Translations under genes and position numbers: made by a program
Assembly: GCA_023159155.1 (NCBI GenBank)
Contig: JAJNNX010000002.1
Coordinates: 434,001-498,000, forward strand
DNA: 64,000 bases
Origin: Ustulina deusta
Lineage: Eukaryota > Ascomycota > Sordariomycetes > Xylariales > Xylariaceae
Reading direction: 5' to 3'
The notes under the pieces: generated by a model
What the model was told of the DNA's origin: nothing
What the model saw: the letters and a program-made list of their open reading frames with translations, nothing else
The model's database searches: none
Shown: positions 33,553-44,564 of the stretch, in pieces
How the letters are laid out: every line of letters begins with the position of its first letter
Position numbering within the stretch: the first letter of the stretch is position 1

Positions 33553-35398
33553 ATGAGTGACCTCGAGAAACATGCCTCGTCGCGCGACGAGCGGGAAGGC
33601 CATGGTGCTGGTTCCATAGAAGGCCTTGGCTTTCCCGATCCCGATGCGCATCTCGACCAAGAAGAGAGGGACAAGATCGTAAGCACCATGTTGGCGAGCT
33701 TACCCGCATAAGCGGCTTTGTTCTGTCACAGGTTCCTCCCTTGGAAACCGAGGTCGCACAACTGACTGTGCCTGTAGGAGCGACAACTTGTCTGGAAACT
33801 CGACCTCGTTCTTATCCCTTGGGTATGTACACGTACACACGAGGGCACTCACCCCTAGCTCCTAACTGATCCGGTATTTTGAACCTAGCTCTGCTTGTTG
33901 TATCTTCTTGCATTCTTAGATCGGACAAATATTGGCAATGCAAAGATTGCCGGCCTCCTCGATGACTTGCACATGTCGACTGGGCAATATAACATAGCTC
34001 TCACCATATTCTTCATATCATACTCGGTTTTTGAGCCACTTACCAATGTGCTTCTCAAAAAACTACGACCTTCAATCTTCATCCCTATTATCATGTGAGT
34101 TATGCCGTTGCCCATTCAAGCCCATCCGCAAATACACTAACCTTATACCGTATCAGGTTCCTTTGGGGCGCGTCAATGGTAGGCCAGGGCTTCGTTTATA
34201 ACAATTCTGGTCTCTTAGCTGCTCGTTGGTTTCTCGGTCTCACTGAAGCCGGGCTTTTCCCTGTATGGATTCCCTAGTCTCGTCCCTTATCTCTGAACAT
34301 CCGCTGATTTTGGCACTTGGTAGGGAGTGAATTACTATCTTTCGTGTTGGTATAAACGATCTGAATTTGGTATTCGTGCTGTATGTGCATCCCCTTTATA
34401 TAGAAAGGATATCATTCTTAACCGGTTTGGTGCAGGCTATTTTTTTCTCGGCAGCCGCTCTGTCTGGTTCTTTTGGTGGTTTATTGGCGGCCGCCATTGA
34501 GAAGCTGGACGGTAAAGGCGGTCTCGCTGGCTGGCGGTGGATTTTCGTCTTGGAAGGACTCCTTACAGTTATTGTGGCTGTGATGTCCTTTTGGATGGTC
34601 CATGATTTCCCGGACGATGCACGCTTTTTAACCGAAGAGGACCGCGCCCGAGTGATTCGACGACTGAGGCTAGATCAACAGGCATCGTCGAAACACGAAG
34701 AATGGAGCACAAGATATCTATATGATGGCCTCAGGGATTGGAAGATGTGGTTGGGTATGGTTATTTATATGGGTTGCGACATGCCACTATATGCCTTCTC
34801 GCTCTTCCTACCGAGCATCATCATGGAATCTGGCTGGAGCACGAACTCTATCCATACTAATCTTTTGAGCGTTCCTCCCTACGCTGCAGCCGCTGTACTC
34901 ACTGTACTCGTTGGGTTCATCGCTGACCGCACCCGCCAACGTGGTTTGTGCAATATTTTTGCCAGCGTCATCGGTATTGTTGGGTTTATTCTGCTTATTG
35001 CCACGAACAGCCCTGCGGTGAAATATGCGGCTACATTTTTAGGCGCTCTCGGTATCTATCCTTGTATTTCCAACACCATCACGTGGATGGCCAACAACAC
35101 AGAGGGTGTATACAAGAGAGGCGTTGTGTTGGGATTCGTCATCGGCTGGGGAAACCTCAACGGTATCGTCAGTTCAAACATTTACTTCGACCCGCCTCGC
35201 TACCTCCAGGGACATGGTATCGTGGTTGCCTACATGACACTGTTCCTCTTCGGGGGTAGTCTCCTGATGACTATTCTTCTCAGGATAGAGAATAAAAAGA
35301 GGCTCGAGGGCAAGCGAGACTATCTTGCCGAAGGAAAGAGTGAGGCCGAGCTTGAGCTGATGGGTGATGGACGGCCTGACTTCTTCTACACGACGTGA
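33553..35398 (+). CDS. MFS transporter, anion:cation symporter (allantoate permease-like) family
   Basis: Exons are 33553-33678, 33778-33822, 33889-34094, 34157-34262, 34324-34380 and 34436-35398 (500 aa). After a 55-residue cytosolic N-terminus, ERQLVWKLDLVLIPW and LCLLYLLAFLDRTNIGNAKI form the first helix and the DRTNIGNAK signature of the ACS family (Dal5, Tna1, Vht1 relatives). ARWFLGLTEAGLFPGVNYYL marks helix 4-5, and GWRWIFVLEGLLTV helix 6 with the central loop. Twelve helices can be placed. The first MSDLEK Met is the start; the upstream in-frame region has no ATG. It would import an organic anion or vitamin-type compound with protons. Substrate unknown. Confidence 0.93.
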
Positions 35399-36080
35399 TT
35401 GAGGGCGAACTGGTGAGACGGACGAAGTACAAAATGCATAGATGGCATTTGATACTTGATTTATTGCTTATACCCAACCAAGTATTGTTTGCTGGATAGA
35501 TGTGAAAAGAAAGGCGGCAGTTGGAGCATTTAAGGCTGTACCTAGGTATATATATAAGGTATATTACAGCACTACACACATCATGGAGACTATTGATAGT
35601 AGTGTAAGCGAAGTACTCACTAGTTCCCTTTTTCCTTTTCTTTTTGGTTGCCCTTCAGAATCAGACCTCAAGGGCTTACTTAATCAATACTTAATAGACT
35701 ATTATTTTTAGCACCAAGTTGACAGGATGGATTTCAGTGTCTCTCTATGAAACAGCCCGTAAAAGAAACCTACGCTACTAGTTGCCTGTTTCGCCGAGTC
35801 GAGCCACAAGGTCTCTTTGTTAATACCGGAAGCGCAATTGGGGGAGCACTTTCAACTCTCCCAACCTTGAACTCGCGAGTAAGCAGGACAACAGGAGAAC
35901 ACCAGTTTGCACCAAGAAAAGCTTTTCCCGCATCACTTCCTAGCCGAAGTGGCGATTTTGTCAAGGCACCATATATATATATATATGGATTCACCTCGAG
36001 TAGCTTTCATTGTGCAGCTTTCTTGGAGACCTGCCCACCAATCGCACCCTTAGATTTGTGCCCGCAACAGCGAAACACGA
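35399..36080. other. Intergenic region with an (AT)n run
   Basis: 3' flank of the MFS gene and promoter of the downstream kinase; (AT)8 at 35971-35986 lies about 100 bp before the kinase ATG. Nothing else seen. Confidence 0.5.
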
Positions 36081-37945
36081 ATGTCAACACCCTTCCACTC
36101 TCGGCGGGGCCTTACTAGACAGGAGATTATAGAGTATGTGGTTGCGGAAACGCGCGCGTGCTTCGATACGCGACACCCGAATTTTCGGTTCGAAAAGCTG
36201 CTGGGTTCGGGCGCGGCCGGCGTGGTGTGTCGCGTGATAGAGTCCGGGACGCCGGGCGCACTTCGCGACGGGGGCGCGGACCAACCGGGCTGCTCGAGGA
36301 GGCTTGTGGTTAAGAGGGCGATTGGAGTCGAGGGGGAGGAGGATTTAAGGAATGAGATCGCGGTTCTTAAGGTGAGTGGTTGAAAGAGAGAGCGATGCTA
36401 GATGCTGGACGGGCTCAGTCAAGTCAGTGGTTGAAGTGAGAAGTAAGACTGACCTGGATAGCGTTTAAGAGGCGCGGAGCACATAGTGCGTATCATCGCT
36501 GGACATGGCGATATCGAGCAGGTCCGACCTTCGGGGTTCCTTAACCGTTCGAGGGACATGCTTGACACGCTATGGCACACCGCGAGACGCCGGCCGACAT
36601 TAGGACAGTCAAAGAATCAGGGCACCGTCTACGATACCTTGCTATACAGCTTCTCTGGCCCCGCCGTGATGATGGAATACCTGGAGAACGGTAGCCTCGG
36701 GACCTTGCTCGAGAAGCTGAAGGCTACCAATGTACTGCTGCCGAATAGAGTGTTGTGGGCTTTCTGTCTCTGTGGTGAGTCTCGCGGTTTATCTACCACT
36801 TTCTCCAGACCCTTGGAGGGAAGGATAGCTAGAGAGAAGGCAATTATTGGTTAATTACCTACTGACCAAGTCTTGCACATGGTGAGCAGTTGTTCGCGCA
36901 TGCATCGCACATGCATATCCACCAGATGGCCAGGAAGATGCCCCGAATCAGCTCGAGGGTATCCTCATGGATCGCCAGCCAACGATGCTCGGCCATGGGG
37001 ATATTCATGCGCATAATAGTACGTGTCTCATAATCTTCGTTATTCCAGCCCGCCGCACGATTCTACAGCGAAGGCTCGACTAACGACGCACCATTTCTTA
37101 TAAAAACGTAGTCATGATTGGTGAGCGCAGCGCAGACTTCGCAGAGCACAATCTCGTTCCCTCCCTCAAGCTCATTGATTTCGGGCGTACACAGGAGAGC
37201 GAACAAGAGTTCGAGAGGATGGTATATGATTTATGGCTTGTATGTGTGATTGATATTACTTATTATTATCTGGCTCTGGATCAAGTCAAGCATTGGAGGT
37301 CCATTTCACACATCTTCTCATGCCCTCTATCCCTCCCCCCGAACACGGGAAAGTAGTCATTTATCATGAGCAAGACCCACATGGGGAGGACTATTTTGTT
37401 ACATGTCGAACGGAGTATCGATATGTCTAGCGATAGATTCACCTTCCCGTGCTATCGCAAAAACTAGAACTGCCCGGGATTCCACCCCCTGGGCGATGCT
37501 ATGTTCATAATTCGCCGCAAGCTGACCGTGTCAGTATTTTGCGTTCATTGGCTAATAGCTGACATAGGAGATACTCTCTCTGATAACGCGCAGGGACTCC
37601 GCCTACCTCCCAAACGGGCAGTGGTTCGGCTTCGAGACCCGCGCAGTCGAGATCCAACACCAAGACCACAACCATTGTCCCATGGGCAACGGCGCAGCAT
37701 ATCCGACACTCGACCAAGTCCTGCGGGAGTTCCTCGCCCACTGCGTTTCGGCTGATCGCGAGAGGCGCCCATCTCTTCAACAGATGTTTGTGGAGACTTA
37801 CTTAAACGCCATGAAACCAGCCGCGGCGTATCAACCGTACGAAGCGTTGGAATATGACGCTGCGGTCGAGAAGGTGCTGGCTTCGCTATTGCTCGATGCC
37901 CAAATCGTGAATTTTTCAGTGCCATATGCACCTAGAGACGGCTAG
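36081..37945 (+). CDS. Protein kinase-domain protein; 3' exon structure unresolved
   Basis: Confident exons are 36081-36371, 36462-36774, 36890-37018 and 37112 to about 37239. They give a P-loop LLGSGAAGVVCRV (about 41-52), Lys 78 in RRLVVKRAIG, AVMMEYLENGSLGTLLEKL in the hinge, HGDIHAHN at 237-244 (HGD instead of HRD) and LIDFGRTQ with Asp 267. A final exon ending at the TAG at 37943 encodes the C-lobe end (FLAHCVSADRERRPSLQQMF), with the conserved Arg; it begins near 37590. Between 37240 and 37590 I cannot join the frames with standard splice sites. Either small exons are missed or the activation-segment region has decayed, which would make it a pseudogene. The substrate is unknown. Confidence 0.65.
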
Positions 37946-40900
37946 AATGGAGTTCATACCGCTGGTGAAGGTGCCATCCTACTGTGTTGGACAACTGGAA
38001 ACGGTCATATCAAGGGGACGAGGGGGACGGTGACGCCTCGAAAAGGACGAGAACCTAAGGAGGCATATTTTCTGATACGTTTTAGCGCATCGTGATATAA
38101 TATTCGGGGTCACGGGGTAGGCCTAGATTTGTTTTGAATACTTTCATGGTTGTTGGCAGAGCTCTCACGAATATCTGCTAGGTATCATTGCACACCTGAA
38201 CTCCCTCACGTGTTTGTTTAGAGCTTCGGTTGTGTGAGAATTGTCGTCACTGAGACACGATCTTCACTGATTTGCTTCAACTTGAGTTCCTGTTTGTTCA
38301 ATTTGTGGTTTGCTGAGTAGGTACCTGAGTGTACCTGATACCATGGATTTAATTACATCAGTGGTTCCCCCGAGACATTTCAAATACCGCAATTCTGACG
38401 GGGCAGGTGACGCCTTCTATGCAAACAGGCTGCGCAGAACAAGAAAAAGCGAGTATTTTCCCCTTTGATTAACTATATTATGGATGCGCTCCCATGATTG
38501 GTTTTGCCTGTAGATAAGTAGTAGTAGTACAGCTGTTGGCACTCTTCCGTCGGTCTTTGCAACTACAGTAATCCAATCCGGCGTGTGACTGCATCGGAAC
38601 GCATGTAGGTACTCAGATAAGTAGACACCACATGGTCGAGCGTAATGTCTTACCTTTCGCCTCAAGAAGTAGGTAAACGGAGAAGACATGCCGGTTTTCG
38701 TCCAATCCACAAGGGCAGCCCCCGTGGCAGGTATGCAAGCTCCTGGTACTCAAACTACCTACTTAGTCATGTGAGTCCAACCAATCACGGCCCTGCTATG
38801 GCAAAGTTGGCTACCACAAACGGCAATACGTCTCCCAGCTCAGAATCGTTTGACAACCCGACGGATTTGGAACCATCATGTCCTTTCCTGCCACCAGCAA
38901 GCCTTAATGATTACAGGGCCAATTATGCTCAGAGCGTGATTGCATATTTGCCCGGCTGGCACTGCGAGCTGAGATGTCTCTCCAGCGGCGCACGCACTAT
39001 GGATGCCATTGGTGATCAGCAATGCGTTGCCGACGAGATGCCCACGATCGGCAGAAAGAACCGTGGTAAAAAGCGATATTCACGACACAATTGACGTCGA
39101 AGGATTTGTTCCGAGATAATTCGATCCAGAGAATGTTGTTCTATGCACTGTTCCGGGATACAATCGCACGCTGCAATTACCCAAGGACAAACAAAGAAAG
39201 CAAGTAGCCATGTAAACAGCGGGGGGGCCAACGCAGGGCTCTGCGACCGAGTCAAGCCTCGACGGTGGATAGGAACTCGATTCCGGACTGCCTTGTTGGC
39301 TGGCTGCCTCGCCCCGGCGGCGGAGAGCCTTCGTGCATCAATTGAATTATCGAAGCGGTGAGGTAATTGGGCTGTACAAGTGGTAGATGATATGCCGTGT
39401 AGCATACACCACACACAATCCTCTGTGAGCCCCCGCGGGTTGCCTGGCCTCGACAGCTCGTCATCTGGACAGACAGATCAGCATGCGGGACCCACAATCA
39501 ACTGCATCTGTTACTTGGAGAATCGAGGCTGGATACTGGAATTTATCATCACCATCATCTGTGCAGATGGTCGTCTACGCATAATTCACCTGCATAGCCC
39601 ATCGGCCAGTGCTGAAAATTTGGCTTTAGGTTGTGACTTGGATGGCTTGGGGGTATGCTCAATTCAAATCAAATATGCAGTGTTTAATAAGTTTGAGACT
39701 TATTCACAACGCAGTTGTTGGTTGTTAGATAATTAACTGCACCCGTGAGCGCAAACGACTGAATGCCTACGATGCACACTTGCGCCACGAGGCGTTCGTT
39801 TCTTGTATAGTAACCCAATGAGCGTCGCCGAAAATACTAGCTGCATGTACCATGATCCTAAAATCGACCCTCAAACGATTCTTCACAACCTAAAATCATG
39901 GTCAGTATTCGCCTTTCTGCAAAGCCGGTACCGGTTCTATCACATGCGACCCAACACAGCTCCCTGCGTACTTAAGATATTGTACACATTCCAAGTTGTT
40001 GCCGCGCTTACCTTGTTATTATGTATGATCGATCTAGATACATATTCATCCCACTGTGATTGCTTGTACATGCAATATGGGTTGCTCTGCGTCATGTATT
40101 CGCACGTCTATTTGTTTAATGTTCAGTCTCTTTTGTTCACCCCCATTGGCGAAGTATATCCCCGACTGTGAGAAATATAAGCAGCTGGCAATATCCCAAT
40201 GCATTATTTTCCCAGTATATTTAAATATCCACGTAATTACGTCTTCAAGAACTACCTAGGTACCTAAAAATAGAAATGTCTGTGTCAGAAGACTTGTGAC
40301 ATAAGTCTTCTACATCAAAGAATAAGTGCTAGGTACCTACTTCCAATGCATCTCGTGCGCTTTACTGCTCTATCGAAAGCTCTTGCCCATCTGGCCACGC
40401 CCGTGTCTGCCTTCCGAGGTGAGCGTCTCGATAACTGCGGGACACCCAACTAAACTAATACACCAAACAGGGTATGCCCGGTTCCCCTCCTCGTCTCTGG
40501 ATAGGTAATCATAACCTTTGCGGCTACCGGGATCAGTCAAGTGCTTTGTGTAACAACATATGTTGTCGCGAAAGTAATTACCCCAGATCAACTCAACGGA
40601 ATAAAACACACATGTCCCAGTCTCACCAATGTAAACAACCAACCATATCGGAGCTCTTCTGTTTACCCCTATTATCCGGCTACACCATCCCTAGAAATCA
40701 CCTTCACCTCAGACCAACCCGAGCCTCTGCGCCGTTGTCGTCGTTTCTGTATCACTTTCCCATCTATTTTTTCATTAAACCTCCCCTCGTATTCGACGCT
40801 CAATGCCAACTCCCTAATTGAAACCCCGACAGACTGTTGATGGCCACCCACTCTTTTCTTGCCGCAGGAAGCAATACGGCTACCTGCGTTCTTGGCCTTG

Positions 40901-41666
40901 GTTGTCACCAGTCGTTCTTTGGATAATCCGCCCGAAGCACCTTGTAGGGACTCTGCACGCGCTGTTTCTACCCTGATCATACAACGGCTTCCTTTATTTC
41001 ACACGGCGGTGTCAATTAATAATCCGGCTCTCTCTCCATGAGAATACTCGGTGTAGCTACGGTCGTCTTTTCCCTTCTCGCATGTTTTGATATTGTCCTC
41101 GACAACCAACCAGTATCAACATATAGTGCCACGTCCGCAATTAGTATTCTTTCTTTCTTTTACTTTTTCCTTTCCGATTCCCACGAATAACTCGTTTCAA
41201 TGCTCATTACCCTGTGGCCCTTGTTTTTTTTTTTCATGCTACTCACCTTCACAATTTCTCAGCACAGTCGACGACATTGAATCACAGCTGCACTCCTGCA
41301 GGGCCCTGTTGATAGCGACATAATTTCTGCCGGCCACAAAGGGAAAAGTCCACTTGCCACGCCATCCTACCAGTACACAAACAGAACATCTACTTTCTAC
41401 AGTTCTACGACAGCCACCAAATTTCAAGCCATCGCCTACTAACCTACAGTTCCACCACAAGGAGACTTGTTTTGACTATCTTAGCGCGCTGAGCTCACAC
41501 GATAGGCTACCCAATTCAGTCAGGGTTTATAGCAACCTCGTGTGTTGCGGCCTCGACCCAAACTCTCCGCCTGAGAGCTGTGTACACAATCCCTTGTTGA
41601 TCCCGTCGATCCATGGGCGCACATGCGAACTATTAGTGCAGATCTCCGCGCTTCAAGTTCCCCACA
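37946..41666. other. Large intergenic region upstream of the GPCR gene
   Basis: No family-supported gene. An open frame of 149 codons at 38645-39094 (+) starts with ATG but shows no domain. TACCTAGG-type motifs lie at about 40255 and 40330. The pyrimidine/CA-rich 41000-41666 is probably the long 5' UTR and promoter of the receptor gene. Confidence 0.4.
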
Positions 41667-43262
41667 ATGCCACCTGTTGTGGCAAATGGCAGTTTTCAGG
41701 GTGACAGCACGCCCGGAGAGGCACCAGGTCATCCAATCCATATAGAAATCATCGTCCTCTTCGAACGCCTGGGTGCTGCACTGTCGCTGGTGGGTGTCAT
41801 CTCCATCTTCGTGGCCTTCGCTGTGTTCAAGCGACTTCGAACAGTCCCGAACACGTTTATCATATTCGCATCTGTCGCCAACCTAGGAGCCAGCATTGCC
41901 TGTTTGATAGGATACTCGGGTGTTCTAGCCGGCTCTACCAGCCGTCTATGCCAAGCGCAAGCTTTCCTGTTTGAACTGTAAGTCCTGAATAGTTGATACG
42001 ACTGGCATCTTACTAGGTAACCAGTGTGATATCGACTAAACCGTCAATTAGATTTATGCAATCAGATCCATGGTGGTCCTTTGCGATGGCTGTCAATGTG
42101 TACATGGTGTTTTTCTTTTCCGCAAACCCGAATAATTTCTTACGGTATTGGTATGCTTACTTCATCGTTTGCTACGGCATACCGTTCATTCCGGCACTAT
42201 GGTTGCTCTTGGTCCGGGACGGGATTGGTGGGAACGTCTATGGTGATGCTACGGTATATTGATCGCTCAGGTCCACTTTAGCCATGCTGACAATTTATTA
42301 GATATGGTGCTGGATAGACAGAGGTTGGTCCGACCTACGTATTTACACATACTACCTGCCCATATGGGTTTGCATTATACTGTCGGCGTTCATCTATATC
42401 GCGGTTGGATATTACGTCTTTCAGCAGCGTAACCAACTCCGAAATCTTTCGTTGAGTAACCCTACGCGTAATTCGCCCGACGCTCGAGATTCTGGAGAAA
42501 AGGTAACAACTTCGCGGATAAATTACTCAGATTCTCGAGATTCCAGAACTGACTAGTGTGCCTGAGTAGGATCTCTTCGCGAATGCGGCAGTTATGGGCA
42601 CCGTCAATCGCGAGGTTCTTCAAGTGACGACGATAAACACTGAAAGCGAACGAGTCACTCGGCCCTTTTCTGGTACAGCCCCTCTCAACTGGTTTAAGGG
42701 CCCAGTCGAGGATCAGTCCAACTTTGACCGACAGACCGGCGTTTCAACCCCAGCTCCAATTGCGATAACAACGACATGCATCACTGCTGAACCACGGGCG
42801 AAAAAGACTCTCTGGAGGCACATACACGCCGGTTTTGATAAGTGGTGCAACAAATTCAGCAACATGGATCCCGTGAAGCTTGCGTACCTGCGTACATCTT
42901 TTGTGTTCGCCGTCAGTGTCCTAATCACTTGGACCCCAAGCAGCATCAACCGCGTGCACGACATCGTCAATCCAAACGAATTCAGCTACCCGCTCAACCT
43001 CGCAAGCGCCATTGTACTACCCCTTCAGGGCCTCTGGAACGCCGTCATATTCTTTTCGACAAGCTGGCCGGCCCTGCGGCGGGAAGTGCGTGCCAGGTTG
43101 GATCAGTTCAGAGGTATCCCGAAAGGGCAAAATACGGCCGACGCCGTTCGTATTGAGCGCGAACGGGTCATCGAGTTGGAGAGAAGGGTTACCCGCCAGC
43201 GCGACGATGCCAATAGCGAGATTAGCGTGACCACAACTATCGGCCTGGGTGGTGATAGTTAG
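41667..43262 (+). CDS. Seven-helix GPCR, cAMP-receptor-like (fungal class V/Git3-like)
   Basis: Exons are 41667-41977, 42052-42253, 42302-42502 and 42570-43262 (468 aa). Helix 1 is LGAALSLVGVISIFVAFAVF followed by RLRTVPNTFIIFASVANL (helix 2), matching the cAMP-receptor-like fungal receptors. FAMAVNVYMVFFFS, FIVCYGIPFIPALWLLL and YYLPIWVCIILSAFIYIAV give helices 3-5. A long third intracellular loop (about 220-330) precedes LRTSFVFAVSVLITWTPSSI (helix 6) and LASAIVLPLQGLWNAVIFF (helix 7). The C-tail ends in a short charged coil (RIERERVIELERRV). Such receptors sense nutrients or stress and signal through G-alpha to cAMP. The ligand is unknown. Confidence 0.88.
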
Positions 43263-44090
43263 CGCAACAGCATCAGAGTCGCGAGGGAGAGCTGCACCAC
43301 AAGTCTCTAACTACGGAAGGGAGTGAACCCTCTAGGCAGGGCTCAAAGGTCTCTTGTCTCGCTTTTGGATTGTGTGTTGGTCACTGGTGAGTAACCGCAA
43401 TGGTATTGTGGATAATGATACATTAAGAGTTCGTGGCGGATCAAGGCTAACTAGTCTGCAATTCTCTCTTTTTGACGCATTAGTGCTCAGCTTTGGGTGC
43501 AATTGATAACTCAATATGTAGCTCTAGACCATGAGACTGTTAAACTGTGGTTTTAATGAAGTAATTTTCCGTATTTGTTGACTGTAGTTAATTTGAGGAA
43601 TTAAGTAATAAAGGGGGGTCTGTATGTTTCCGCCGAATTGGAGTTTGTAATAAGGAGGAGCGGCAAGCCGAATGCTTAAGCTGTACGCGAGGGGGATTCC
43701 CCGAGTTCGACGATGGATATTCTATATTCTGAATCTAGCGCGCGAGGTGAACAAAGACGGCGAGCCGAATGCTACAAGCCGGGAGGATTTTTAACGCCGC
43801 GGAGATTTTTTTCCGTTGCCGAATGAACGGGACTACAAGGGAGTAATTGACAATCTGTATTTCTGCCGCAGTGGGAAAACCCGCGCAAGGGGAAAAGCGA
43901 AGGCAGCGTAGCTCTCACCAATTGTTTCTAGCATTTGGGGGCGATAGCGAAGTTGCAAGAAGGATGGAGACTAGGTAATTGACACGGCGGATCCCCCTGT
44001 ATCTACCAACACCTAGCCCCTATAGCCCAGACAGCCCAGCCCATATAGCCTATACAGGCCACCTTCGTTTTTAGTTTATATAAGCACTAG
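43263..44090. other. Intergenic region with an imperfect repeated word
   Basis: 3' flank of the GPCR. Two copies of GGCRAGCCGAATGCT occur at about 43660 and 43759, suggesting decayed repeat DNA. No gene. Confidence 0.4.
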
Positions 44091-44099
44091 CTGTTGTAT
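44091..44099. repeat. 9-bp target-site duplication, left copy
   Basis: CTGTTGTAT, repeated directly at 44556-44564, immediately outside the MITE. Confidence 0.75.
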
Positions 44100-44555
44100 G
44101 AGTATACACATAAACTGAGGGTAGCCCCCCCCTGTTGACCTGAGGGTACCCGTGCTTTTTTTATGTACCAGTGCCCCTACAGAGTACTTTTCGCACAATC
44201 GATTAGAAACGCACGTTTAAATACATAACGCGTTTATAGCTAAGTTAATGCATATAATATATTTTATACAACAAGTGAAAAGAAATACTCTAAGGTAAGT
44301 TGTTATTTTTAAAAAGAGAAAAAGGTAAACATATATAATTAAATAAGTTTATACTAGAATAAATATGCAAGTATAAAAGAGTTATGCAAATTATGCAAAT
44401 CATAAATATATATTTTAAAAAGTGTTAAATATACATTTAAAGGTGTATTCTAATCGATTGTTGAAAAGTATTCTGTAGGGGCACTGGTACATAAAAAAAG
44501 CACGGGTACCCTCAGGTCAACAGGGGGGGGCTACCCTCAGTTTGTCTGATTACTC
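44100..44555. mobile_element. MITE with ~95-bp terminal inverted repeats (Mutator-like)
   Basis: The ends read GAGTATACACATAAACTGAGGG on the left and the complement of GAGTAATCAGACAAACTGAGGG on the right. Inverted similarity continues with few mismatches to about 44208 on the left and from about 44449 on the right, including poly-C/poly-G runs and a GTACCAGTGCCCCTACAG block. The centre (44210-44448) is AT-rich and non-coding. A 9-bp direct repeat, CTGTTGTAT, flanks it. Long inverted repeats, no coding capacity and a 9-bp target duplication fit a non-autonomous Mutator-like element. Mismatches between the arms include C-to-T differences such as TACTCT against TATTCT, compatible with age or RIP. 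Confidence 0.8.
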
Positions 44556-44564
44556 CTGTTGTAT
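44556..44564. repeat. 9-bp target-site duplication, right copy
   Basis: CTGTTGTAT, matching 44091-44099. Joining the flanks without one copy gives the likely empty site. Confidence 0.75.

Noticed and set aside
38645..39094. 149-codon frame with a real ATG
   Set aside because: No domain, no intron signals and a composition like the surrounding intergenic DNA; left out as a gene.
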